NCBI GenBank assembly: GCA_947458095.1
Contig: CANGYO010000009.1
Location: 1 to 35,393 of the forward strand
Length of the DNA stretch: 35,393 bases
Reading direction: 5' to 3'
Source of the DNA: Vampirovibrionales bacterium
GTDB lineage: Bacteria; Cyanobacteriota; Vampirovibrionia; Vampirovibrionales; JAJTHC01
Shown here: positions 26,616-35,393 of the stretch, in pieces
Layout: each line of letters starts with the position of its first letter
Position numbering within the stretch: position 1 is the first letter of the stretch
Made by a program: the position numbers and the translations under genes
The notes under the pieces: generated by a model
The model's input: only the letters and a program-made list of their open reading frames with translations
What the model was told of the DNA's origin: nothing
The model's database searches: none

Positions 26616-28913
26616 CTATAAACGAAAGCTGGTAAAGGCATCCAGCAAAGGCGTTAAAGGGATGCCCACACGTTCTTCGTCCAGCGAAAGCGTGATGCCG
26701 TCGTCGGGTGCTTGCGTATGCCCCAAGGTCACCAAATCTAAGTCGGCGTCTTTCGCCAACGCCTCAATTTGAGCAAAGGTCTCAGGGCTAGCCGTGATGA
26801 GATAGCTTCCATGGGTTTCGCCGAAAATCGCCAGATCCAAACGAGGCACGGCTTGCAATAGAGGCGTTAAATCCAGCGAAACTGCTTGCGAAACGGCTCT
26901 AAAATTAAAGCAGGATTCCACCAAAGTGGGTAATAATCCACCCGATGAGACATCTTGAAGACTATTTAATAGCTTTTGAGGCACCAACACCTGCGTGATG
27001 AAATCCGCCAAACGAGCTTCTGTCGCTAAATCCACCGTAGGAGGCTCGCCATACGTGTGCTTTGTCTTGGAGAGTTGATACAAGCTTCCGCCTAAGGACG
27101 GCGCAAAACGTCCCAAAAGTGCCACAACATCGCCCGCTTGCTTGAAGCTTGGCGTCAACGCAAGGGAGACGTCCTCCAACACGCCGACCATACCCAGCGT
27201 CGGCGAAGGGATAATCGCTTCGGTGCCGTTGGTATTGTAAAGGCTCACATTGCCGCCTGTCACAGGGGTTTTGAAGGCAAGGCAGGCATCCTTAATACCA
27301 CGCACGCTTTCGGCGAGTTGAAACGCCACCAAGGGCGTTTCGGGGTTGCCAAAATTCAAATTATTCGTCACCGCAGAAGGCGTTGCTCCCGTGCAAACGA
27401 TGTTTCGCACGGCTTCGGCGACAATACCTTTGCTCCCTTCATACGGATTCAACCACACGTGAAGGGGGTTGCCGTCTAGCGTAGCGGCGAGGGCTTTAGC
27501 GGACTTGGCTTTGTTCGGCTGATGCAAACGGATCAAGCCAGCCGTGTTGTGATCGGACGTCAACTGCGTATTGAGCTTCACATGGCGGTCGTACTGCTCA
27601 TAAATGGGGTAGCGATCGGCGATATTGGCATCTGCCATAAGGGTTTCAAGCACGCTAGGCACGTCTCCCAAACGTAAATCTTCGATGCCTTCTTCCGCCT
27701 TTTTGAGACGGCGAGCCTTCGGCTCCGCCTGCTCTTCCACCTTGAAATCAGGCGGATAGGTGGGGGCGTCATCCGTGAGTAGTTTCGCTGGCACATCCAC
27801 CACTTTTTCGCCGTGATGCCACACTTCAATTTTATCTTCTGCCAAGACTTCGCCGATAATCACGGCAGGCACTTGCCATTTTTTGAACACATCTAAAACA
27901 GGGGCTTCTTTGCCTTTTTCAAGCACGAATAAAAAGCGTTCCTGACTTTCAGAAGAGAGGTATTCCCACGCTTGCATGTTGGCTTCTCGAGCAGGCACCA
28001 AGTCTAAATCGATCCGCATGCCCATGTCGCCTTTGGCGGCCATTTCGGCGGTGGCACAGGTTAAGCCAGCGGCACCCATGTCTTGAGCGGAAACGACTAA
28101 GCCTGTCGCAAACGCTTCCAAGCACGCTTCCATGAGACATTTTTCCGCAAAGGGATCCCCCACCTGAACAGCAGGACGATCACTCGCCGATGCGGCTTCG
28201 TCCAAGGCTTTTGAGGCGAAAGACGCACCGCCCATGCCGTCTTTACCAGTCGGTGAACCCACATACAAGACGGGATTGCCCACACCTTTTGCCCCTGCTG
28301 GCATGATGCCCCCTGCTTCCATTAAGCCTATCGACATGGCGTTTACCAGCGGATTGCCTGCATAACTGGGGTGAATGAAGACGTCTCCGCCGATGGTGGG
28401 AATGCCCATGCAATTGCCGTAATGGGCAATGCCAGCAACGGCTCCACGCAGGCGACGCTTGTTTTCGGACGCTTGTGGGCTATTTTCGACTTCTCCAAAA
28501 CGCAAGGCGTTCAGGTTTGCAATGGGTCGGGCGTTCATGGTGATGATGTCTCGCAAAATACCGCCTACACCAGTGGCAGCCCCTTGAAAGGGTTCAACAT
28601 AAGTGGGGTGGTTGTGACTTTCCACTTTAAACGCGACATCAAAGCCGTCGCCGCAATCAATGATGCCTGCATTTTCACCTGGCCCTTGCAAGACGGCATC
28701 GCCTTCGGTGGGTAGGGTTTTCAGCAGGTGCCGAGAATGTTTGTATGCACAATGCTCGCTCCATAGGGCGGAAAACATGCACAGTTCGGTGAAGTTGGGT
28801 TCACGCCCCAAGCCGTTGCAAATCAAGTCATATTCAGAAAGACGCACGTTCAACGCCTTGAGCTGACTATTTAAGGTGTCGATCGTTGAAGAGGCTTCGC
28901 TTGTCGTGGTCAT
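26616..28913 (-). CDS. purL: Phosphoribosylformylglycinamidine synthase subunit PurL
   Basis: MFSALWSEHCAYKHSRHLLKTLPT, FKVESHNHPTYVEPFQGAATGVGGILRDI, and PVTGGNVSLYN. Start set at MTTTSEASST. Confidence 0.95.
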   Translation of the reverse strand: MTTTSEASSTIDTLNSQLKALNVRLSEYDLICNGLGREPNFTELCMFSALWSEHCAYKHSRHLLKTLPTEGDAVLQGPGENAGIIDCGDGFDVAFKVESHNHPTYVEPFQGAATGVGGILRDIITMNARPIANLNALRFGEVENSPQASENKRRLRGAVAGIAHYGNCMGIPTIGGDVFIHPSYAGNPLVNAMSIGLMEAGGIMPAGAKGVGNPVLYVGSPTGKDGMGGASFASKALDEAASASDRPAVQVGDPFAEKCLMEACLEAFATGLVVSAQDMGAAGLTCATAEMAAKGDMGMRIDLDLVPAREANMQAWEYLSSESQERFLFVLEKGKEAPVLDVFKKWQVPAVIIGEVLAEDKIEVWHHGEKVVDVPAKLLTDDAPTYPPDFKVEEQAEPKARRLKKAEEGIEDLRLGDVPSVLETLMADANIADRYPIYEQYDRHVKLNTQLTSDHNTAGLIRLHQPNKAKSAKALAATLDGNPLHVWLNPYEGSKGIVAEAVRNIVCTGATPSAVTNNLNFGNPETPLVAFQLAESVRGIKDACLAFKTPVTGGNVSLYNTNGTEAIIPSPTLGMVGVLEDVSLALTPSFKQAGDVVALLGRFAPSLGGSLYQLSKTKHTYGEPPTVDLATEARLADFITQVLVPQKLLNSLQDVSSGGLLPTLVESCFNFRAVSQAVSLDLTPLLQAVPRLDLAIFGETHGSYLITASPETFAQIEALAKDADLDLVTLGHTQAPDDGITLSLDEERVGIPLTPLLDAFTSFRL

Positions 28914-28927
28914 GTTTCGGCATTTTC

Positions 28928-31213
28928 CTAGTTTAGATTGTAAAGCTGGTAATAATTCCACATACCTTCAAACACATGATGCACATAGTGACGTGTTTGA
29001 TCATAGGGAATCTGCTCGACAAAGACATCAGGCTGATTGCGAAGGACTGGCAGGCGTTTGTTCGCCCAACGTGCCACCGCATTCGGACCAGCGTTATAAC
29101 TGGCAACCACCAGCAAAGGATCGTTTGCCAAACGCTTATTGAGATACGCCAAATAACGAGTCCCCAGCTGGATATTGGTGTCGGGATCCATTAAGCTTAA
29201 CTTGCTCACCCGACGGCTTTCGGAAGACAAGACCATGTCTTGAGCGGTAGGAACGAGGAGTTGCATTAAGCCCACCGCACTGGATCCGCTCAAACTATTG
29301 GGGTTAAACGAACTTTCTTGGCGTATTAACCCCAAGACCAAGAAGGCAGAAACCCTCGCTTTTTCAGAATAATCTTGCACCAAATCAGGGTAGTGAATGG
29401 GGAAGAGCAGTTTACGCACGGAAGGCGACAGTTTATAACGTTCTTCAAGGGTTTTGGGTGTGTCAAGGCTATTAAGGCTGTCTTTCATGGTGCGAATGCT
29501 TCGATCCAGTTGACCGTCAAGCAGATACGCCCAGCTTTTCAAGGGGTCGAGGTGGGGGGAGTTGGTTTTCAGGCTCATATCGAGCAATAAAAATACATCG
29601 TCAGTCGCTTTCGTTTCAGCAAGTTCTTGCAATTGAGCCACCAAAACAGGCGGTAAATCACCCACTTCTTCAGCAAAATCGTTCAACCAATCGGTAGATC
29701 CGTTCAAGGTATTGGTGATAAACGGCAGATTTTCTCTGTTCCAAATGGGTTTGAAGTTTAAGGCATCGGCTTTACCATACAAAATATGATTGGCTCTGAA
29801 GGCACTATAGGTGAACGGATAGTCCTTCAAAAGACGCTTGAAACTTTGAGAACTGTTTTGGCCTTGCCCGACTTGACGCTCAGCTAACGCCTTCCAGAGC
29901 AAGACATCGGGGGCTTCTAGGCTCTCTGGAAAGGCTTTTAAGTAAGCGTCTGCGACGCTTGGGATTGCCTTAAAACGCTGTGCCATAAAGTCAAAGCGAA
30001 GGAGTTCGGCCTTAACAAACGGCGTAAAGCGTGATTTGGGGTAACGTTTGGCAAACTGTTGATAATAGCTGGCTTGATTGTCCGTATCATACTGGCTCAA
30101 ATGCCATAAAACGGCTTCTTTATTAGCTGGATTGGCATAGCCGAGTAAACGCTTTAAAGCAATAAGACCTTGCTTGTTGGGCGATTTAGTGGAGAACAAT
30201 CCTGCTAAAACGTCTCGTAACCCTTCGTTTTCAAAGCGATAGGGGCCTATCCACGCATTGAGCAAGTCTAAGGCAGGGGCTTTTTTGCCTTGACTTAAAT
30301 AAGCTTTGAGTACATCCACACCCGCAATTTTGACTTGAAACGCCCGCATTTTGGCGACTTTAAAGGCATTGCCGTATTCACCTGCTGAAATGTAAGCTTG
30401 AATATAGTGACTCATCTCTTCCACTGAAGGCGAATGCCCTCGGGCTTTGAAGGTGTTGATAATATCCATGGCAAAAGTACCTGTGGGGGCATTGGCGAGA
30501 TAGCTCTTCCACAACGACACAAGGTCGTTAGGCAACGGAGCCTTCTTCAGGTCGCCTTCAGGATGCCCCTGTTTCCACAAGCTGTCATGCTGATTGAGGG
30601 CTAATAACCCTTGATAGTATTTTGAAGCCTTGCCGTATTCGGTAGATTTAAAGTTTTTTTGTAGGTCTTCAATTTTTTGTTTGGCGAGATCAGGTTGACC
30701 TGCTCGAATATGCGACTTCATCAAGGCATATAAGACTTTGGCTTGAAACTCAGGCTGTAACGCCATAGATTCCAACTTTTTAAGGCGAATTTGCACCAAG
30801 CCTTCATTGGGCTTAAGCTGGTACAATTCTGCCAAATGCCATGAAATGACATTGGAAAGTCCTGGGTAGCTGTCTTCTACTTCCAAAAACAAGCGTATCG
30901 CCAAATCGACTTCGCCTGCTTTTTGAGCTTCAATGGCTTGCATGTATAGTTCACGCACGTCGCTTTGGCTACGTTTGCTAACTTGCTTGTACACACTCAC
31001 ATTTCCCCCTAACCAAGAAAGTAAAGGGGATTGCGTGGTATTTCCATAGTTTATAAGCCAATAGAGTCCCCCTATAATAATGACGGCTGCCATTAAAACA
31101 GGGAAGAAGGAAAACGGCTTGTTTTTTTGACGTGTATATGCCGAACGCCCCGAAGAGCCAGGACGGCGTCCTTTAGCGTTGGATCGTGATTTTTTAGGGT
31201 ATTTAATAACCAT
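28928..31213 (-). CDS. slt: Soluble lytic transglycosylase (Slt70-like)
   Basis: C-terminal SLT domain LGLIRQESSFNPNSLSGSSAVGLMQLLVPTAQDM...LGTRYLAYLNKRL...VASYNAGPNAVARW; TPR-like helical N-terminal region. Confidence 0.92.
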   Translation of the reverse strand: MVIKYPKKSRSNAKGRRPGSSGRSAYTRQKNKPFSFFPVLMAAVIIIGGLYWLINYGNTTQSPLLSWLGGNVSVYKQVSKRSQSDVRELYMQAIEAQKAGEVDLAIRLFLEVEDSYPGLSNVISWHLAELYQLKPNEGLVQIRLKKLESMALQPEFQAKVLYALMKSHIRAGQPDLAKQKIEDLQKNFKSTEYGKASKYYQGLLALNQHDSLWKQGHPEGDLKKAPLPNDLVSLWKSYLANAPTGTFAMDIINTFKARGHSPSVEEMSHYIQAYISAGEYGNAFKVAKMRAFQVKIAGVDVLKAYLSQGKKAPALDLLNAWIGPYRFENEGLRDVLAGLFSTKSPNKQGLIALKRLLGYANPANKEAVLWHLSQYDTDNQASYYQQFAKRYPKSRFTPFVKAELLRFDFMAQRFKAIPSVADAYLKAFPESLEAPDVLLWKALAERQVGQGQNSSQSFKRLLKDYPFTYSAFRANHILYGKADALNFKPIWNRENLPFITNTLNGSTDWLNDFAEEVGDLPPVLVAQLQELAETKATDDVFLLLDMSLKTNSPHLDPLKSWAYLLDGQLDRSIRTMKDSLNSLDTPKTLEERYKLSPSVRKLLFPIHYPDLVQDYSEKARVSAFLVLGLIRQESSFNPNSLSGSSAVGLMQLLVPTAQDMVLSSESRRVSKLSLMDPDTNIQLGTRYLAYLNKRLANDPLLVVASYNAGPNAVARWANKRLPVLRNQPDVFVEQIPYDQTRHYVHHVFEGMWNYYQLYNLN

Positions 31214-31327
31214 GGGGGACGCTTCCGTTTTCTTTCGTGACTGACTTACTTTTAGTTTCTCATATACCTACGTTAGATGCAAGACGCAAGGCTTGCCATT
31301 TTTCTTCTTTGCCGTATCATGGATTAT

Positions 31328-31410
31328 GGAAGCGGTCCGGGTGGTGAGGAAGCCGCCTTGAAAGCGGTTGGTCGTAAGACTTGCGGGTTCGAATCCTGTC
31401 GCTTCCGCCA
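31328..31410 (+). tRNA. tRNA-Ser(UGA)
   Basis: Acceptor GGAAGCG/CGCTTCC, anticodon arm CCGC-CTTGAAA-GCGG (anticodon TGA), long variable arm, T-arm GCGGGTTCGAATCCTGT, encoded GCCA. Confidence 0.95.
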
Positions 31411-31416
31411 TTTTTA

Positions 31417-32583
31417 ATGGATGACTGGCTTTTGGATATAGTTAATACCCCCACAAGATCTGCGAAAAATCCTCACATGACTGCTCTTGCTGAAAAAACT
31501 TTGCCCCTAGACGCCGATACCCTTCCGCCTGCGGTGGGATTCCCTCGTGTGATACCACAAATTGATACAGCATCGTATCACAGCGAAACGACGTATACAA
31601 CGCCCCTTCGTATCGGTGAAACGGCGGTGGTGAATAGTCGAGTCATGCTGGCACCCATGGCGGGAGTGACGGATCTCATCTTTAGAAGTCTCGTGCGTCA
31701 AACGGCCCCTGATTCCCTCATTTGCACGGAAATGATTAGCTCTAACGGCTTGGTCTATAGCAAGCGGTGGGACGCTCAAATCCTCGACAAAAGCCTTGAA
31801 GACAACCCGATTGCCTATCAGTTGGCAGCGAATCGACAAGAGGTTTTGGTCGAAGCGGCTCGTAATATCGTCGCCAAGCACCGCCCCCATACCCTCGATC
31901 TCAATATGGGATGCCCTGTGAAAAAAATCACCGGTAATTTTGAAGGCTGTGCCTTGATGAAAGATGTGGATCACGCCTATACACTGGTCAAAGCTGTTGC
32001 TGATGCCGTGGATGTGCCTGTAACGGTGAAGTGTCGCTTGGGTTGGGATTTTAATCACCTGAACTATATTGAGTTCGGCAAACGCATGGAAGACGCTGGG
32101 GCGAAGCTCTTGACGCTTCACACTCGCACCCGTTCGCAAGGCTACAAACCGGGTGTGCAGTGGGACGCCTTGGGGCATCTCAAGCAAGCGGTGAGCGTCC
32201 CTGTTGTGGGCAATGGCGACATTGTTACGCCTCAAGATGCCAAGTTCGTGCTAGATACTTACGGCATCGACGGCGTGATGATCGGGCGTGGTACGCAAGG
32301 CGAGCCGTGGCGAATTGCCTTGATTGATCACTATTTAAAGACCAACGAGCTATTGCCTGAACCTGATTTGGCGGAACGCCTGCGTTATGCAATGGAACAT
32401 ACGCAAAAAATGATTGAATATAAGGGCGAAGCGGTGGCGGTGCGTGAAATGCGTGGGCAGTTGCCGTGGTATGTGAAGGGCTTTAAGGGAGCATCCGCCT
32501 TTCGTGGACGTTTGACCAGTGTGAATTCGCTGGATGAGATTCATGCCTTGTTTGCCGAAATTCAATGCGTCCACTATAGCTAA
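31417..32583 (+). CDS. dusB: tRNA-dihydrouridine synthase (DusB-like)
   Basis: VMLAPMAGVTDLIFRSLVRQ, LDLNMGCPVKKITGNFEGCALM, GNGDIVTPQDAKFVLDTYGIDGVMIGRGTQGEPW. Start 31417 or 31477; the ORF-track start at 31381 lies inside the tRNA. Confidence 0.92.
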   Translation: MDDWLLDIVNTPTRSAKNPHMTALAEKTLPLDADTLPPAVGFPRVIPQIDTASYHSETTYTTPLRIGETAVVNSRVMLAPMAGVTDLIFRSLVRQTAPDSLICTEMISSNGLVYSKRWDAQILDKSLEDNPIAYQLAANRQEVLVEAARNIVAKHRPHTLDLNMGCPVKKITGNFEGCALMKDVDHAYTLVKAVADAVDVPVTVKCRLGWDFNHLNYIEFGKRMEDAGAKLLTLHTRTRSQGYKPGVQWDALGHLKQAVSVPVVGNGDIVTPQDAKFVLDTYGIDGVMIGRGTQGEPWRIALIDHYLKTNELLPEPDLAERLRYAMEHTQKMIEYKGEAVAVREMRGQLPWYVKGFKGASAFRGRLTSVNSLDEIHALFAEIQCVHYS

Positions 32584-32591
32584 ATCGATAA

Positions 32592-32605
32592 TATAGTGTT
32601 TTAAA
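32592..32605. repeat. Solo arm-like sequence similar to the S5 left end
   Basis: TATAGTGTTTTAAA is identical to 35245-35258. Upstream CACTATA in the last dusB codons is complementary to TATAGTG. Confidence 0.45.
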
Positions 32606-32693
32606 AAACGTGGGTTTTACACACTCGCTCATGCGTCGACCATGTGTCATAATGAGGAAGAGTAGTTCTTTGAAAATGGTATAGAAAGGACAC

Positions 32694-32722
32694 GGTCATT
32701 GCTTCGCTACGCTTGCAATGAC
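32694..32722. repeat. Truncated CGTCATTGCGAG-type repeat
   Basis: TCATTGCTTCGCTACGCTTGCAATGACGA resembles the right end of the repeat at 18361-18440. Confidence 0.65.
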
Positions 32723-32736
32723 GAAACAGACTTCCG

Positions 32737-32874
32737 TGTGTCAAAACCATTGATTCTGTGTGTCAAAAACAAAGGTTTTATGTGTCAGAAATGAGGGTTT
32801 TGTGTGTCAAGAATGGCTATTTCGTGTGTCGAAAAGGTAGGTTTTGTGTGTCGAATACAGACATCTTGACACAC
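32737..32874 (+). promoter_or_regulatory. Six TGTGTC motifs at exact 22-bp period plus a terminal inverted copy (candidate operator array)
   Basis: TGTGTC at 32737, 32759, 32781, 32803, 32825, 32847; GACACAC at 32868. Lies in the intergenic region upstream of the kinase gene. Confidence 0.7.
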
Positions 32875-32962
32875 GAAACCAGCCTTTTTTTATAGGGGAC
32901 TTACCAAAAATCTCGTAAAAGGGTACACTAATTTAAACATCTTTTTTACGAGAATACCTATT

Positions 32963-34960
32963 ATGCGATGGCGTCCTAAATCAGGCACTACTTCAACCCC
33001 CACCTTCACTGCTCCTGAAGGCTTGTTGGATGCGGAAAGCTTGGTCGAAAAAATCAACACGCCCCTCCCCTCTTCCACAAGCCCGCAAGAAGCCGATTCC
33101 ACCGCCAATCCAGCAGCGAAAAACAAGCTCGCTTACAAGGGCATGCAAAACGAAAAGCTAATGGTTTTCGGGGTTTTGGTGGTCTTGAGTTCAATTTTAG
33201 CGACCTTGAGTGGCACGCTGAATCTCTATTACAAAAAAGCCTTGAACGACGATTATGAAGCCTACGGCAAAAGCATTACGCAAATGATTGCGGTTGAAGG
33301 CGTTGAAACGCTGTTGCAAAAGCCTCTCAATAAAGGCAGACTAAAACGCCTCGCCAACGGCATGATTCAACACAACCCAGATATTGCGAGCCTCCACTTT
33401 TACGATGGGTCGCATCACTTGCTTTACGGCTTAAAACGTGCTGAAATCTCTTCTAAAGAACTGCAAGAAGGCACGCAGTATTCAGTGCCTTTGCGTCAAA
33501 GCACAGGCTCGAAAGTCTTGGGGCAAGTGGTTTTGACTATGACGGGGCATCGTTTACAAGACTTGCTTCGCATCAGTCAGCCGATTTTAATTGTGCCGTT
33601 TGCATCCGCTTGGTTGCTGACGGTTTTGGTCATTATGGTGATGACCTATGTGTGGATGAAACAACTGGAATTGATCGTGAATGCCGTTCAACGCCTTTCA
33701 AAAGGCGAATTTGGGGTGCGTTTGCCCGCCCTTCATTTTACAGGCTTGCAACGTCAATTGGCGGAAGATATTAACGAAATGTCCCGACGCCTAAAAATCT
33801 ATGAAGATCATAATATAGAAACGATTTTGTTTGAACGACGCAAGCTTGAAGCCAGTTTGCAATCCATTGTCGACGGTGTCATCGTCTGCGGGCATAACGA
33901 TGAAGTCGTTTTCATTAACGATGCCGCCGTTCGCTTGCTCGATCTTCACTCGCCACAGGAATCGTTAGGGCATTCGATTGTTCACTATCAAGACGATCAC
34001 GGGGGCATCCCCTTCGCCTCAATCGTAGAAGCCTTTAAGGAATCGCTCACCAAGCTGCCCCCTGCCCCTAAAGAAAGCGATGATACCTGGTTTATGAAGC
34101 CCTTTAGCCAAGTGCTGGAACTGCGTCCAGAGTTGGCATTGCAGATTATTGTGGCACCTTTGCGTCAAGCCACTCGTAGCTTTAAAGAAGACGTCAATAC
34201 AGGCGGTTATGTGCTGATTATGCACAACATCACCCGAGAACGAGACGTCGACAAGCTGAAAACAGGCTTTATTTCTAACGTGTCGCATGAACTCAGAACG
34301 CCTGTGACCACCATAAAAAGCTATGTGGATACCCTCTTTCATCACCGCAAAGACCTCGATGCCACCACCCAAGACGAGTTTTTTGAAACCCTGCATGTCG
34401 AAACCGAACGGCTCAAAAAACTGGTGAACGATATTTTAGACTTTTCACGTTTAGATGAAGGGCAAGTGGAACTTGAGCGAGCGTGGGAACCCTTGGCTCC
34501 CTTGATTAGCTTGACCTTGCAATCTGTGAAAGTGCTGGCTCAACACAAGCAGATTAGTCTAAGTGCCGCCATTGACAGCGATTTGCCGCCTGTTTACATC
34601 CATAATGACAGCATGGAACGGGTGATGCTCAACCTGCTTTCAAACGCCATTAAGTACACGCCAGAATCGGGTCGTGTGAAGGTCACCGCTGAACTTACGG
34701 AAGACCGCACAGGGGTGAAAGTCAGTATTCAAGACACAGGCATTGGAATTTCACCACAACATTTGAACCATGTGTTTGACCGCTTTTATCGGGTGGAAAA
34801 TAAGGTGCATACGGTGAAAGGCACAGGCTTGGGTCTTCATTTGGTGAAGATTACGATTGAAAAGCATCATGGGGGTCAAGTGTTTGTGCATAGTCAGGAA
34901 GGTAAGGGGTCGACCTTTGGCTTTATTTTGCCTTTGAAGCCGAATCTTCAAGAGGTGTAG
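32963..34960 (+). CDS. Membrane sensor histidine kinase (HAMP, PAS-like, HisKA, HATPase_c)
   Basis: Two hydrophobic segments, HAMP-like linker, H-box FISNVSHELRTPVTTIKSYVDTL, N-box NLLSNAIKYTPESG, G-boxes DTGIGISPQHLNHVFDRFYR and GTGLGLHLVKITIEKHHG. Confidence 0.94.
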   Translation: MRWRPKSGTTSTPTFTAPEGLLDAESLVEKINTPLPSSTSPQEADSTANPAAKNKLAYKGMQNEKLMVFGVLVVLSSILATLSGTLNLYYKKALNDDYEAYGKSITQMIAVEGVETLLQKPLNKGRLKRLANGMIQHNPDIASLHFYDGSHHLLYGLKRAEISSKELQEGTQYSVPLRQSTGSKVLGQVVLTMTGHRLQDLLRISQPILIVPFASAWLLTVLVIMVMTYVWMKQLELIVNAVQRLSKGEFGVRLPALHFTGLQRQLAEDINEMSRRLKIYEDHNIETILFERRKLEASLQSIVDGVIVCGHNDEVVFINDAAVRLLDLHSPQESLGHSIVHYQDDHGGIPFASIVEAFKESLTKLPPAPKESDDTWFMKPFSQVLELRPELALQIIVAPLRQATRSFKEDVNTGGYVLIMHNITRERDVDKLKTGFISNVSHELRTPVTTIKSYVDTLFHHRKDLDATTQDEFFETLHVETERLKKLVNDILDFSRLDEGQVELERAWEPLAPLISLTLQSVKVLAQHKQISLSAAIDSDLPPVYIHNDSMERVMLNLLSNAIKYTPESGRVKVTAELTEDRTGVKVSIQDTGIGISPQHLNHVFDRFYRVENKVHTVKGTGLGLHLVKITIEKHHGGQVFVHSQEGKGSTFGFILPLKPNLQEV

Positions 34961-35100
34961 GTGATTTTTTAGCGCTTACTGTTTTTTTGGATTTTTAGCT
35001 CCATTTTTTATAACTTTTGGAAAAGCGTTTCCATAAAACAATCTGTTTTTTTTTAATACGTTTTAAGGTATACTGTAAAACCCAAGAAAAACAAATGTGA

Positions 35101-35246
35101 TACCATTTAAACGAGTGAATAGCGTGTTAGGCTATTCTAGGAGCCTAGATTTTTTTGTGAGGGCGTGTACCTAGACCTACATAACGGAACAAAAAAATCG
35201 TAGCGACAACGAAGAGACAACACGACATTTAATCGTTTAATTGGTA
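35101..35246 (+). repeat. Structured intergenic element S4 (type II arms)
   Basis: Left arm TACCATTTAAACGAGTGAATAGCGTGTT versus reverse complement of right arm TACCAATTAAACGATTAAATGTCGTGTT; core as S1. Confidence 0.92.
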
Positions 35247-35393
35247 TAGTGTTTTAAAGAGTTTTCCGTACTTAGGCTAGACGAGGAGCCTAGATTATTT
35301 TGTGAAGAAGTGTAGATAGACCTACATGACTGAACAAAATAATCGTAGCGACAAAGTATAGGCACTGTAGGGGAAATTATTTAAAATACTATA
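35245..35393 (+). repeat. Structured intergenic element S5 (diverged arms and core), reaching the window edge
   Basis: Left arm TATAGTGTTTTAAAGAGTTTTCCGTAC versus reverse complement of right arm TATAGTATTTTAAATAATTTCCCCTAC; core GATTATTTTGT...ACAAAATAATC shows a compensatory change. Confidence 0.88.

Noticed and set aside
31507-32235. 242-aa ORF antisense to dusB
   Set aside because: Shadow ORF; the dus coding assignment is strong on the plus strand.
32737-32874. CRISPR array interpretation of the 22-bp periodic repeats
   Set aside because: Only about 6 bp is strictly conserved, the 16-bp spacers are related to each other, and no cas genes are nearby.

Overview
The window looks like a conserved housekeeping region of a bacterial chromosome, probably Gram-negative. 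Lineage is not resolved from sequence alone; a Vampirovibrionia-like affiliation is only a guess. Recognisable genes are rdgB, glcE/glcF-like, nadC, ndk, tgt, pyrK-pyrD, an rfaE2-type adenylyltransferase, a PpiC/SurA-like lipoprotein, xerC/D, dapF, an LD-carboxypeptidase, truB, rpmG, rpmB, purL, an Slt-type transglycosylase, tRNA-Ser(UGA), dus and a PAS/HAMP histidine kinase. The most unusual content is between the genes. (1) There are five copies of a ~130-152 bp structured element (9232, 14877, 17701, 35101, 35245). The core is strongly conserved: AGGCT-N8-AGCCTAGATTTTTTTGTG...GTGTAG-N6-CTACAT...ACAAAAAAATCGTAGCGACAA. The outer arms differ between copies but are self-complementary in each, and the central helix has a compensatory base-pair change. 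Solo arm-like remnants lie at gene 3' ends. (2) Six TGTGTC motifs sit at exactly 22-bp spacing, capped by an inverted copy, upstream of the histidine kinase. (3) Two orphan genes are interrupted at homopolymers: a C9 tract near the start codon and an A_AAA_AAT heptamer. Both are candidates for phase variation, frameshifting or slippage. (4) A separate GC-rich double-hairpin repeat family and a CGTCATTGCGAG-type inverted repeat are also present. Everything was read by eye, with no database search or folding program.
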